A stretch of 64,000 bases of DNA from Haliangium sp963772315 (GCA_963772315.1 CAVYWJ010000003.1:2294001-2358000), one strand, 5' to 3'; positions 1 to 11,638 are shown, counted from the first letter of the stretch. Program-made: numbers and translations. Notes: generated by a model not told the origin, from the sequence alone.

Positions 1-731
1 TGCTGCGCGTTCCTGCCGAGGGCGGCAGCAAGCGCGCCACGCGGGAAGCGTTCATCGTCGAGGTGCAGCTCGCGGTCGATCCGGTGAAGCGCTTCACGTG
101 GCCGCACTACGTCACCGCGGCGCGCGCTCGCTTCCGCTGCCGTGCCACGCTGGTGGTGGTGGCCATGGACGAGCGTGTGGCGCGGTGGTGTTCGCAGCCC
201 ATCGAGCTCGATCTCGCTGGCAACGTGTTCCGGCCCATGGTCATCGGGCCTTCAGCGATCCCGGTCATCACTGACGAGTCACAGGCCCGCACCTCGCCCG
301 AGCTGGCCGTCCTGTCCGTGATCGCGCACGGCCACGAGCCCGGCAGCGAGAACATCGCGCTCGCGGCCCTGGCCGCCTGCGAGCCGCTCGACAAACACCC
401 GGGGCCGCCTGTACGCTGACCTCATCGTCGGCAGTCTCGACAAGGCGGCCCGCGCCGCCCTGGAGCGCCTCATGCAGCAGAACAACTAGCGTATATCAGC
501 GACTTCGCCCGGAAGTACGTCGCCGAAGGCGTCAAGGAAGGCACCAAGAAAGGCATCGAGCTGGGCTATCGTGAGCTGCTTAGTGCTCAACTCGAGCAGC
601 GCTTTGGCGAACTCCCCGCCGATGCCGTGGCCAGGCTCGAAAAGGCCGATAGCGACACCCTCGGCGCCTGGGGACGCCGGGTGCTCACCGCCACCAGCCT
701 GGCCGACGTCTTCGCCGCCGACCCCGCGTAG
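1..731 (+). pseudogene. Broken Rpn/PD-(D/E)XK-type (DUF4351-like) gene, 5' end outside window
   Basis: Three reading-frame segments line up as one protein. The first, open from base 3 to 419, contains EAFIVEVQL, FTWPHYV and PELAVLSVIAHG, typical of myxobacterial Rpn/transposase-like PD-(D/E)XK proteins, where the E-x-Q strand belongs to the nuclease core. The second (about 406-489) reads YADLIVGSLDKAARAALERL and ends in TAG. The third (492-731) gives the C-terminal helical tail with YISDFARKYVAEGVKEG and ends at TAG 729-731. Joining them needs a frameshift near 405 and a second disruption near 490. Family assignment is from recalled motifs. The gene is probably dead, and its true start is upstream of the window. 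Confidence 0.6.
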
Positions 732-1206
732 CAGCGCCCATCCGTCATTCTGGTAAGGCGGTGATGACGAGAACGTGGACGCGCGTACCACTCTGGCGGC
801 CAGCTGGCACCCGGCGGCCAGCTTAGCTGGTCCACCATGGCCGCTCACGTGCCGCCCCTGATCGGCCAACCCAGCACGTGGCGTGGCCCCACGTTTCCCG
901 CGTGGCAGCGCCGGCTCATTGCGTGTGTCCTACAACCCGCCCGCGGGCAGCGCCGGCTCATTGCGCGTGTCTTACAACCCGCCCGCGGGCAGCGCCGGCT
1001 CATTGCGCGTGTCCTACAACCCGCCCGCGGACACCTACGGAGCCTCACGCATGTCCTGCCACCAGCCCACGGGTGGTTGCGACCTCGAGATATTCTGAGA
1101 AATGCCGGAAATAGGCGAATTCTGCACTTTTGTTACACGAAAGTTTTGCTCTCGGTCGCGCGCGGAGGGGTATGATGTCTTACAGGACTAACGGCGGGAG
1201 AAAGTC
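732..1206. other. Non-coding gap before the kinase-STAND gene
   Basis: This stretch holds the 3 x 42 bp repeat at 905-1030 and no convincing gene. Short open frames through the repeat exist on both strands only because 42 is a multiple of three. A TATGAT hexamer at 1171-1176, 30 bases before the ATG at 1207, could be a -10 box. I see no clear -35 element. Confidence 0.4.
905..1030. repeat. Three tandem 42-bp repeats
   Basis: Units start at 905, 947 and 989. They differ by only one or two bases: tgt versus cgt in the first unit, and one C-to-T change in the second. The core is GCAGCGCCGGCTCATTGCG followed by an arm ending ACAACCCGCCCGCGG. The period equals 14 codons and also four turns of B-DNA. 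The array lies between a pseudogene and the promoter region of the kinase-STAND gene. Confidence 0.9.
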
Positions 1207-4200
1207 ATGGATCGCGAGCAGCTCCGGGATTTCCAGCAACGCTCTCAGGCACACGCGCTCGCCGCCGAGGTGCCGCTCCCTGGCATGCGGGTGCTCGGCA
1301 CGCTGGGGATCTCCGGGCGTGGGACCCTCTACGCAGTGCGCTGGGAGCCGCGCTCGACGCGCGAGCCCGCGCTGCTGGCGCTGCGCGTGGTCGAGGACAC
1401 GACCGGCACGCTGCGCCGCCGCCTGGAGTCGCTGGCGGCGCAGACCGCGCCCATCGACGGCCTGGCCATGCCGATCGATCACGGCACCACGGCCAGCGGG
1501 CGCACGTACTACACCACCGAGCTGTTCGAGCGCGATCTCGGACGCTTGCCCGCGGCGCTCCTGCCCGCGCTGCCCGCGCTGCTCATCGACGTGGCCCGGG
1601 TGCTCGCGGCCATGCACGGGCGCGGCCTGGTGCACGGCAACCTGCGCGCCAGCAACGTGCTGATCAAGGAGCACGCCGCCAGCTACAGCATCGCGCTGTG
1701 CGATCCCGCGCTGCTCACCGGCGACGAGGCGCACGACCCGGCCGTCGACCTGCAAGCATGGGCGCTCCTGGCCGCGCGCGTGTACGGCCGCGGCGTGGCG
1801 CGCGACGGCTCGCTGGTGCCGGCGCATGGCAACACCGGCGCGGTCGGGGCGAGCATGCCCGCGGTCCTTACCGAGATCGTCGAGAGCGTGCTCGCGGGCG
1901 GCGGGCCCGGGCCTGCGCAGCCCTGGACCGCGCGCGATCTGGTCCATACGCTCGAGACGCTGACCGTCATCGACTCGGGCGGCGTGCCGCGCATGCGGCT
2001 GGCCGTGGGCAGCGGGCCGACGCGCAGCGAGAGCGCGCACGCGCGCCGGGCGCTGGCGCGGGCCGGCTTCGAGGTGCTGTCGTGCCTGGGCCAGGGCGCT
2101 GCGGCCACTGTGTTTCGCGTGCGTCGCGGCGGACGCGAGCTGGCCGCCAAGGTGCTCCACGGGCCCCGGGCCATGGCGCAGCTGGCATGCGTGGAGGGGA
2201 TGCTGGAGACGCTGCGCGGCGCCGGCGACGCGCCGCTGGTGGTGCCCGAGGAGCTGGGCACGCTGCCGACGGGCGCGGCGTTCTACACCATGGACGTCTT
2301 TGCCGGCACGCTGCGCTCGCGCGCGGCCGAGCTCGATCTGGCGGAGCTGGTCGAGATCCTGGGCGACGTGGCGCGCGGGCTGGCGCGGCTCCACAAGCTG
2401 GGCGTGGTCCATCGCGACCTCAAGCCGAGCAACGTACTCGTGACGCGCAGCGGGCAGCGCCACCGCGTGGCCGTGGCCGACTTCGAGTCGGCCGTGCGGC
2501 CGGGCGAGGACGGCGCTCCCCCGGCCGGCGACCTGGGTGGAGCGCTGGCACAGCGGCCGCCCGAGGCGCGTACGGGCGGGGCCGTGACACCTGCGTGGGA
2601 CATCTGGTCCTGGGCCGTGACCGCGCTGTGGGCGCTGCAGCAGCGCGAGCCGGGCAGCGTCGATGCGGACGAGGACACCAGGGCCGGTGCGGGCCAGGCC
2701 CAGCCCACGGCCGCGATCAACGAGGCCTGGCTGCGCGCGTGCGTGGCCGGGTTGCCGGACGTGCTGTCGAAGCAGCTCGGCACGCTGCTCGGCGCGTGCC
2801 TGGAGAGCGATCCCGCGCGGCGGCCCGGCGCGGACGCCGTGGCTGCGTGCCTGAGCCGCGAGGCCGCGCGGCTGCGTGCGCCGGTCGCGGTGCCCAGGGC
2901 GGTGTCCACGGTGGACGCCGCCCTGGACACCGTGGACGCCGAGCCGTTTGCCGGGCTGGCCGCGCTCACGGCCATGGACGAGGCGCAGTGCCTGGGCCGC
3001 GCGAGCGATGTCGAGCGCCTGGTCGAGCTCGTGGCCGAGCACCCGCTGGTGGTGCTGCTCGGGCCCGCGGGTGCGGGCAAGACCTCGCTGCTCATGGCCG
3101 GGCTCCTGCCGCGGCTCGCCGGTGATGCATACCTGGAGTCGCCAGTTCGACCGATCGTCCTGTGTCCGGGCCCGCAGCCGTTCGCGGCCCTGGCCGCGGC
3201 CGTGCTGGCGGCGGCCCCCGGCGCGGACCGCGCGCAGCCCAGCGCCGCCCACGTGGCCAATCTGGCCGCGGCGCTGCGCAAGCGCGGCGTGGCAGCGCTG
3301 TGGCCGCACCTCGCCGGCGCGTCTGTCGACGTTTCGGCCGGCGCTTCCATACGAGCGCTCCTGATCGTCGATCAGGCCGAGGAGCTGTTCACGGCCGTGG
3401 GCGATGCGCGCGAGCGCCAGGCGTTCGTGGCGCTGCTCGGCGACGCCATGGCCATGAGCGCGAGCTCGGGCACCTTGACCGTGTTGCTCTCGGTGCGCGA
3501 CGACTGCTATGGCCGGCTGGTGTCGCTGCCCCTGTTCGCGACCTCGGCGGGGCACGGGTATCACTGCATCCAGGCGCTGGATCGCGCAGCCCTGCAGGTC
3601 GTGCTGGAGCAGGCGGCGGCGCGCTGCGGCTATGTCTGGGAAGATGGCCTCGCGGCCACGGTGGCCGCACAGGCGGCCGAGAGACGCCATCCGCTGCCGC
3701 TCGTGCAGGTGATGGGCCGCGAGCTGTGGCGGCTGCGCGAGCGCGAGACGCACCTCGTCTCGCGGGCAGCCTGGGCCGCGCTGGGCGGCTGCAACGGCGC
3801 GGTCACGCGGTGGCTCGAGCGGCTGATGAGCTCGCTCGCCGCGGACGACAACCTGTGGGTCGATCTCGATGTCGCGCCGCCGGTGCGTCGCGGGCAGGAT
3901 GTCGCGCCGCCGGTGCATCGCGGGCAGGATGTCGCGCCGCCGGTGCGTCGCGGGCATCTCGATGACGTCATGCGCGATCTGCTGCTGCGCCTGGTCAACG
4001 TCCCGCATCAGCTCGCGCGGCCCGTGGAGGCGTCCGAGCTGTGGCAGCCGTTCGCGCCTGGCAGCGTGCACCGCAGGCTGGCCGAGCGCCTGGTGCCACG
4101 CCTGGTCAACGCCGGCTTGCTGGTGTGCCGGCGGTGCAGCGACGGCGTCGTGGAGTCGATGATGCCCACGGACATCGTGGCGCTGGCGCACGAGGCGCTG

Positions 4201-4516
4201 CTCGCCAGCTGGCCCGAGCTTCCAGCACTGGCTGGCCGAGGAGCGACCGCGCCGGCTGCTGCTCGACGAGGTTCGCACGCGCGCCGAGCAGTGGGAGGCC
4301 GCGGGTCGTGCCCGCCACCTGCTCTGGTCGGGCAGGAAGGTGCGCCAGCAGCGCGCGCACCTCGACCGGTACCGCATCTCGCTGCGCGCGACCGAGGCCG
4401 CGTTCTGGCAGGCGTGCGAGGGCCGCGAGCGGGCGCGGCATGGCAGCTACGCGCTGCTGGCGCTGCTCGTGGCGCTGACCGCCCTGATCACGATCGGCCT
4501 GCGGCTCGCGGGCTGA
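1207..4516 (+). CDS. Pseudokinase-kinase-STAND ATPase with C-terminal membrane anchor (one frameshift)
   Basis: Multidomain signalling protein of about 1,100 residues. The ATG follows GGCGGGAG. Residues ~26-240 form a kinase-like fold with HGNLRASN at ~142 in place of HRDLKPxN and no DFG, so it should be a pseudokinase. Residues ~284-490 form a second kinase with HRDLKPSN at ~402; its magnesium motif is DFE. A STAND/NACHT-type NTPase follows, with Walker A GPAGAGKTS at ~619 and Walker B LLIVDQAEEL at ~718, then a winged-helix-like region. The frame opened at 1207 loses similarity after HEALLASWPEL. Dropping one C at about 4222 restores HWLAEERPRRLLLDEV and a hydrophobic C-terminal helix ending at TGA 4514-4516. 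Without the correction the frame runs to 4608. The stop abuts the stop of the convergent operon. The role is inferred: a sensor or effector hub in a conflict or signalling pathway. Confidence 0.8.
3868..3957 (+). repeat. Three in-frame 30-bp repeats inside the STAND protein
   Basis: The units starting at 3868, 3898 and 3928 each encode DVAPPVRRGQ or a one-residue variant. They expand a loop between the ATPase-adjacent helices and the winged-helix-like region. The near identity of the copies points to recent slippage. Confidence 0.85.
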
Positions 4517-5620
4517 TCAGCGACGGTAGAGCTGGCGCAGGTCGTTCCACAGCGCCAACGGGTCGAAGCCGAGCAGGTCGAAGGGATGCGCGCCGCTGTC
4601 GCGCATGACGCTCTGGGCGGCCTGGGCCAGGTCAACGGCCATGCGGCGCGCGGGCGAGGGCAGCATGCGCGCCAGGGCCTTGGCGCCGCGCGAGGCGAAC
4701 GCAGCCATCGTGGCGCCGCCGAGCAGGCCGAGCAGCCAGGCCGGCATGGGGTCGATGATCACGTTCCGGGAGGTGAGCTCGCGGGCGAGCTGATCGCTCG
4801 GGCCCGTGACGATGCGCTCGAAGGTCTTGCGCTGGAGGAACACGGCCAGGCTCGGCGCCGCGTGGCGCTCGGTGACGAGCTCCAGCAGACGCCGGTAGCC
4901 CTGGCGCCAGCGCCGGGCCAGATCCGGGCCGCTCAGCGCGTCCTCGAGCCCGAGGTGGGTGGTGACCAGATCGACGTCGCCGTTGCGCTTGACCGCGATC
5001 AGCGACGCATGGACGTCCGAGGTATCGTCCTCGATCACGTAGAGCACGGCGCTGCTGCGGTCGGGCAGCAGCAGATCGAATGTGCGCTGCAAGGGCTCGT
5101 AGAGCATGGGCGGCACGATCTCGAGCATGCCCGGGTAGCTCCAGATGCCGCGACCGCTGTAGCGCTTGCACACGCGCAGGCACGTCAGGCCCTGGGCCAC
5201 CAGATCGCCGGGCGCGAGCGCGCGGGCCAGGTCGTCGTAGAGCGCGGTGGTGATGTGCACGTCCACGACCACGACCGCGTCAACGTCCAGGTCGCGCGCG
5301 GTGCGCGCCAGCGCAGCGCTCGATGTGTTCTCGACGTGGACGGCCGCCGCGCCGGCGGGCCCGGTCAAGGCCGACAGGGGGCGGATGCGGCCCCGGATCC
5401 TGGCCTTGCCCTTGCTCCTGCCCGTGCCTCGGTCTTTCTCTCCGTCCCCGTCCACGACATCGTGGACCAGCCCGGCCACCGCGTGCGCGGGCGGGGCACC
5501 ATCGACGAACAGCAGCGCCCAGCTGCCTTGCCCGCGCAGCCGCGGCGGCACCAGGAGCTCGTACCAGTGGCGCCAGTGCGCGCTGTCGATGTCCACGAGG
5601 TCGATGTCCGCTGCCAGCAC
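4517..5620 (-). CDS. Uncharacterised protein, third gene of the WD40-vWA operon
   Basis: Predicted 367 residues from a GTG at 5620 (VLAADIDLVDID), eight bases past the stop of the upstream gene. The frame stays open further upstream, but there it overlaps the well-formed TPR-like gene. I do not recognise the family. The N-terminal half has alternating strands and helices (DIDLVDIDSAHW, ALLFVDGAPPAHAV, DVDAVVVVDVHITTAL), suggesting an alpha/beta fold. The C-terminal ~110 residues hold a glycine/alanine-rich hydrophobic stretch (AWLLGLLGGATMAAFAS) that may contact membrane. Its stop codon abuts that of the kinase-STAND gene. Co-transcription with the WD40-vWA and TPR-like genes suggests one pathway; biochemical role unknown. 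Confidence 0.75.
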   Translation of the reverse strand: MLAADIDLVDIDSAHWRHWYELLVPPRLRGQGSWALLFVDGAPPAHAVAGLVHDVVDGDGEKDRGTGRSKGKARIRGRIRPLSALTGPAGAAAVHVENTSSAALARTARDLDVDAVVVVDVHITTALYDDLARALAPGDLVAQGLTCLRVCKRYSGRGIWSYPGMLEIVPPMLYEPLQRTFDLLLPDRSSAVLYVIEDDTSDVHASLIAVKRNGDVDLVTTHLGLEDALSGPDLARRWRQGYRRLLELVTERHAAPSLAVFLQRKTFERIVTGPSDQLARELTSRNVIIDPMPAWLLGLLGGATMAAFASRGAKALARMLPSPARRMAVDLAQAAQSVMRDSGAHPFDLLGFDPLALWNDLRQLYRR

Positions 5621-5627
5621 GGCGCCA

Positions 5628-6311
5628 TCATACTGCCCCGTCGCGGGCGGATGGAACTGGCGTGACGCCTGGGTAGGGCGCGCTCTCGCCCAGCACGCGC
5701 TGCGCCCAGGCTTCCCACACGCGCACATCGTCGGCGCTGCCGTGGCCGAACGCCGCGTGCGCGGACGCACCGAGATCGGGCCGGGCGAGCGCGTCGGCTA
5801 CGGCCACTGCCCAGGTGCGCAGCCGCGTGCGCGCTGCCTCGGGCACCAGGCCTGCGCTCGCCAGCGCTGCAGCGAGCACGCGCGCAGCCTGCCGTGGCCG
5901 CCCGGAGGCAGCGTCGCAGCGCGCGCGTACCAGATCGGCGCCCATGGCGCTTGCGGGCGGGGCTTCGCCTGGCCGGCTGCCCAGCAGCTGCAGGGCGTTC
6001 GCGTGCCAGCCCAGGGCGTGGGCCAGCAGCCACGCGGCCTCGATGATATCGCCCGCGCGCTGGTAGCTCTGCGCGGCTTCGGCCCACGCGTCCACTGCCT
6101 CGTGGCAGCGCGCAGCGGCCCGGTGCGCACCGGCGCGGGCGTGACAGCGCGCGGCCTCGCGCCACGCCCCGGCAGACTCGTACAGCGCCGCGGCCTCGCT
6201 GTGGCGACCGGCGCGCTCCAAACAGCGACCCGCGGCCAGCGGCTCGCCAGCCTGCACGTAGCAGCGTGCGGCCGATTCCCAGAGGTCTCGTTCGTGCCCG
6301 TCCGTGTTCAT
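5628..6311 (-). CDS. TPR-like helical repeat protein
   Basis: Predicted 227 residues from ATG 6311. The first ~110 residues are helical repeats of about 20 residues, each with an A-A-R-C/H pattern (WESAARCYVQAGEPLAAGRC, EAAALYESAGAWREAARCHA), like short TPR or SNAP-type repeats. Such solenoids usually act as protein-binding scaffolds. The C-terminal half is alanine- and arginine-rich with no clear motif. There are 11 bases between this start and the stop of the WD40-vWA gene, and 7 bases to the next gene, so the three are almost surely one transcript. The likely job is an adaptor between the WD40-vWA protein and its partners (inference). Confidence 0.8.
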   Translation of the reverse strand: MNTDGHERDLWESAARCYVQAGEPLAAGRCLERAGRHSEAAALYESAGAWREAARCHARAGAHRAAARCHEAVDAWAEAAQSYQRAGDIIEAAWLLAHALGWHANALQLLGSRPGEAPPASAMGADLVRARCDAASGRPRQAARVLAAALASAGLVPEAARTRLRTWAVAVADALARPDLGASAHAAFGHGSADDVRVWEAWAQRVLGESAPYPGVTPVPSARDGAV

Positions 6312-6322
6312 GCCAGTGCGTG

Positions 6323-8749
6323 TCACGACAGGAGCCGGGCCAGCGCGCCCGTCAGCTCGGCTGGATGATCTGCGTCGATGCTCTCCCAGCGCTCGCAGCG
6401 ATGACGCCAGGGCGGCGGCGATGACTGCCCGAGATACTGCCCGGGATACTGTACGAACAACGCACGCACGAGCGGCACGTCGCTCCGCACCGGCCCGCTC
6501 TCGCTCTCGGGCTCGCTCTCGGCGCCGAAGAAGCCGTGCGAGATCAGCAACACGATCGGGTCGGCCAGGGTGCCGCGAGCGGCGTCGCGCAAGCTCCCGC
6601 ACAGCGCCTGGGCCTGGGCCAGAGTGAGCGCCACGTCGACGGCCGCGCTGCTGCGCGCGGTCAGGAGCTCGAACGCGTCGGTCGGGTGCTGCAGCGCGCG
6701 CACGGTGTTGGCGCCGCCCGCGGCGATCGCGAAGCCGGGTATGCGCGCGGCGATCAGCGTCCGCGCCATGACGTGCGCGGCCATGCGTACGGTACGCGCC
6801 ACCGCGCCCACGCACGCGGGCGAGGCATCGAGCACGAGCACCACGGGCCGGAGCCGGGGCGGCTCGCGGCCGGCGCGGGCCCGGTACAGGAGCTCACCGC
6901 GCAGGTGCCGGTAGGCCCGGATCTGCGGCGGCAGGGCCCAGGCCGAGGGCAGGAGCGCGCGCAGCTCGCCGCGGTGGCTGATGCCCTGGCGCACCGGCCC
7001 GAACCCCGTGCCCTCGGTCTGGCCCTCGATCTCGGTCGGCAAGCGCCGGCCCAGGAGCTCGCGCTCGGGCGCGCGCAGCGGCATGATCTCGGACAGCCGC
7101 TCGAGCAAGCCCAGCGGCAAGGCCGGATCGCGGCTGCACGCGTCCGCGCCCAGGCTCGCGAGCAAGGTGGCCAGGTGATCGTCCACGCGGTCGAGGCCAC
7201 GGCGCAGCGCGGCCACGGGCACGGGCGGCGCCGTGGCCGGGACCTCGGGGCTGGTCAATGCATCGCCCAGGGCGAGCTGGACCTCGGCCGGCGAGGTACC
7301 CGCAGGCATGGCCAGCCCGGGCACGTCGGGCACGCGCGACAGCGCCAGCACCACCAGCGCCAGGGCCACGCGCGCGGGCTCGGGCCAGCCGAGACGGGCC
7401 AGCGTGCGCATGCCCGGGTGCGCAGCCAGGAGCGCGGGCTCGCCGGCGCCGCCCGTGAGCGCGAGCAGGTCGCGCAACAGCGAGAGCGGCACGGTAAAGC
7501 CGGCGCGCAGGGCTGAAGCCAGGGCCGCGGGCAAGGCCGCGAGGCGGCGCGGCAGGTCTATCTGAGTTGGCTGAGCGGGCCGAGCGGGTCGAGCGGGCTG
7601 AGCGGGCCGAGCGGGCTGAGCGGGTCGAGCGGGCTGAGCGGGTCGAGCAGGCGAGCCCGGCAGAGCCGACGTCGCCGGCAGCACCGCGCGCGTGTCCCAC
7701 AACCGCACGATGTCGCGATGATGCGTCGACACCACGAACGCGCCGCTGGGCGCCCAGGCCACGCGCCAGGCGTAGTCCTCGGGCGACTGGAAGCAGGCGC
7801 GCTGCTGGCTCGTGCGCGCGTCCCAGAGCCGCACCGAGCGGTCCGAGGAGCTCGAGGCCAGGAAGCGGCCGTCGGGCGAGAAGGCCACGCTGGCGATGCC
7901 GTGCTCGTGGCCGAGCAGCCGGCCCACGGGCTGCAGCGTGCCGGCGTCCCACAGGCGCACGCTGCGGTCGGCCGAGCCGGTGGCGAGGAGCGTGCCGTCG
8001 GGCGAGAAGGCCACGCTCCACACAGTGTCCGCGTGGTCGTCCAGGTGTCCAGTCTCGGCCCCGCTGGCCGCGTCCCACAGCCGCGCGGTGCGGTCGGCCG
8101 AGCCCGTGGCCAGGGTTTGCCCGTCGGGCGAGAAGGTCACGCTCCACACCGGCTGCCCGTGCCCGGCCAGGCACAGCTGCTCGCGCCCCGTGGCCACGTC
8201 CCAGAGCCGCGCGGTGCCGTCGCGACCGCCCGAGACCACGCGGCGGCCATCGGCCGAGACGCGCACGCTCCACACCGTGCCGGTGTGACCCTGCAGCGCG
8301 CCCCGGGAGGCGCCCGTGTGCGCGTCCCAGAGCCGGATCGTACCGTCGTCCGAGCACGAGGCCAGGAAGCTGCCGTCCTGCGCGAGCGCCAGATCCTGGA
8401 TGCCGCGCGCGTGGTGCTCGGGCGCCTCCCACAGGCGCTCGCCCGTGCGCAGGTCCCAGCAGCGCACCCGGCCGTGGGGGTGGCCGGTATAGAGGTGCTC
8501 GCCGTCGCCGGCCACGGCGATGCCGCAGGCGTTGATGCCGCCGAAGCCCTCGATGATGCCCAGGCACGCGCCGTCGGCCTGCCGCAGCGCCGGCACCCAC
8601 GCCGCCTGCGCCGCGCCGGCACGGCCCACGGTGGCAGCTTGCTTGCGCACGTACGCGGCCAGCGCCTCGCTGGCGCCGGCTGACGCGGCGGGCGCCGGGC
8701 TGGCTGCGCGCGCGACCAGCTCGGCCGCGCTCTCCGGGGGGCTGGACAT
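6323..8749 (-). CDS. WD40 beta-propeller plus vWA-like domain protein
   Basis: Predicted 808 residues; ATG at 8749 with GAGG upstream. Residues ~85-380 hold about seven WD40 repeats, recognised by repeated SVAFSPDG, LATGSADR and VRLWD signatures. An alanine/proline/glutamine linker of repeated ARPAQP units follows, then ~200 helical residues. Residues ~640-800 look like a von Willebrand A domain: a strand ending VVLVLDASPACVG where a MIDAS DxSxS would sit (only D and the first S kept), and a later strand VLLISHGFFG. WD40 plus vWA proteins occur with NTPases in the bacterial 'ternary' conflict systems described by comparative genomics. Here the NTPase would be the convergent STAND protein; no MoxR gene is visible. 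First gene of a three-gene operon. Confidence 0.85.
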   Translation of the reverse strand: MSSPPESAAELVARAASPAPAASAGASEALAAYVRKQAATVGRAGAAQAAWVPALRQADGACLGIIEGFGGINACGIAVAGDGEHLYTGHPHGRVRCWDLRTGERLWEAPEHHARGIQDLALAQDGSFLASCSDDGTIRLWDAHTGASRGALQGHTGTVWSVRVSADGRRVVSGGRDGTARLWDVATGREQLCLAGHGQPVWSVTFSPDGQTLATGSADRTARLWDAASGAETGHLDDHADTVWSVAFSPDGTLLATGSADRSVRLWDAGTLQPVGRLLGHEHGIASVAFSPDGRFLASSSSDRSVRLWDARTSQQRACFQSPEDYAWRVAWAPSGAFVVSTHHRDIVRLWDTRAVLPATSALPGSPARPAQPARPAQPARPAQPARPARPAQPTQIDLPRRLAALPAALASALRAGFTVPLSLLRDLLALTGGAGEPALLAAHPGMRTLARLGWPEPARVALALVVLALSRVPDVPGLAMPAGTSPAEVQLALGDALTSPEVPATAPPVPVAALRRGLDRVDDHLATLLASLGADACSRDPALPLGLLERLSEIMPLRAPERELLGRRLPTEIEGQTEGTGFGPVRQGISHRGELRALLPSAWALPPQIRAYRHLRGELLYRARAGREPPRLRPVVLVLDASPACVGAVARTVRMAAHVMARTLIAARIPGFAIAAGGANTVRALQHPTDAFELLTARSSAAVDVALTLAQAQALCGSLRDAARGTLADPIVLLISHGFFGAESEPESESGPVRSDVPLVRALFVQYPGQYLGQSSPPPWRHRCERWESIDADHPAELTGALARLLS

Positions 8750-8881
8750 GCGGGAGCCTCATTGTTCCAGACCGCGCCGCGGTTTGCACGCGTGCCGGCC
8801 CCGGGTGACAGGAATGCGCGCCTGGCATACGATCGCGACCATGTTCCCGGGAGGTCCGCTGGCGGTCGTGGAGCCGCGCAC

Positions 8882-9895
8882 ATGAGCCTCGCGGCCAGCG
8901 CGCGCGCCATGCTGCGCTGGGCCATGGACGCTCCCGATGCTGCCGACCCCGGGCCGATGCCCGCCGTGCCCGCGCCTGCGCCCGGATCTCCAGCCGAGCC
9001 GGCGCGTGCGAGCGAGGGCCTTGCCATCGCGGTCCTGGCGCATCCCGATGAGCCGCTGCGCGCGCTGGCGGCCCGCCTGGCCGCAGCCCAGGTCGCGCGT
9101 CTCGGCCTGGATACGCCGCCGCTCGGCGACGACACCGCGCCCGGCCCGTACGCCATCTGGCTGGCTGCCGCCGTGACCTTGCGCGCGCAGCCCGCGCTGG
9201 CGTGCGAGCTGGCGCGGCTGTGCCCGCCGCCGCAAGGAGCGTGGGATCTGGCGCTGCGCCACGGCGTGGTGGCGCCGGTGCTGGCGCAGCTGGTACCGGA
9301 TGCGCTGCCGGGCGTCTTGTCGGATGCTTCGCCGGCGACGTCGCCGGATGCTGCGCCGGATACGTCGCCGGGTGCGCTCCCGCATACGCTGGTTGACGCG
9401 CTGCGCACGGCCTCGCCGCTGACGGCGCTGCTCGATCATCCGGCGCCCGGCGATCGCGATCGCTGCGTGCAGCTCGCGGCCGACGTGCTGCTCGCGCATC
9501 CCCGCGGCCGGCGTCTGCTCGCCCACGCGCTGGCTGCGCCACCGGGGCCCGGCGCGCGGGCCGCGGTGATCTTGATGTGGCGTACGCATGTCCTCGACCG
9601 CCTGCGTACGGGCACGGACACGCAGCGTGCGTTCGTGCTCGACGTCTACGAGACCGCGCTCGCGCACCACCGCGTGTCCTTGCTGGCCGACGTCGAGCGC
9701 GCGCACGCGGCCCTGGCCGGCGCCGATGGCCAGGACTTCGAGCGCGCCCTGGCCCTGGCCGGGTGGTGGCGGCCGCTCTGGCACATCCGTCGCGCCTGGC
9801 CCGAGTCCCTGCGCGAGCGCTCCCAGCTCGACGTGCACGGCGTGCTCGCAGGTCTCCGGCTCCACGGCCGCGCGCGCGCCCTGGCCGACGTCTGA
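8882..9895 (+). CDS. Uncharacterised alpha-helical protein divergent from the WD40-vWA operon
   Basis: Predicted 337 residues from ATG 8882, the first plausible start that leaves a 132-bp divergent intergenic region; the frame is open back to 8762. The protein is rich in alanine, leucine and arginine and looks mostly helical. A low-complexity stretch of repeated ASPDAAPDTSPG-like residues lies at ~140-165. A conserved-looking C-terminal segment reads FERALALAGWWRPLWHIRRA. I recognise no family. The divergent arrangement suggests shared regulation with the conflict-type operon. Confidence 0.65.
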   Translation: MSLAASARAMLRWAMDAPDAADPGPMPAVPAPAPGSPAEPARASEGLAIAVLAHPDEPLRALAARLAAAQVARLGLDTPPLGDDTAPGPYAIWLAAAVTLRAQPALACELARLCPPPQGAWDLALRHGVVAPVLAQLVPDALPGVLSDASPATSPDAAPDTSPGALPHTLVDALRTASPLTALLDHPAPGDRDRCVQLAADVLLAHPRGRRLLAHALAAPPGPGARAAVILMWRTHVLDRLRTGTDTQRAFVLDVYETALAHHRVSLLADVERAHAALAGADGQDFERALALAGWWRPLWHIRRAWPESLRERSQLDVHGVLAGLRLHGRARALADV

Positions 9896-9997
9896 CCGCT
9901 CCCGGTCACGCGCCGAGGAGGAGCACGGCCCCGAGGGGGAAGCCGGGAAGGCCCGCGCGTGAGGCCGCCTGGCCCGGCGTCCCACGATCGGCCCGGC

Positions 9998-11638
<1,641 letters not shown>

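Noticed and set aside
1180..4377. Long minus-strand open frame opposite the kinase-STAND gene (~1,065 codons)
   Set aside because: It is a GC-rich antisense shadow: histidine/arginine/glutamine-rich, no domain, while the plus strand carries clear kinase and ATPase motifs.
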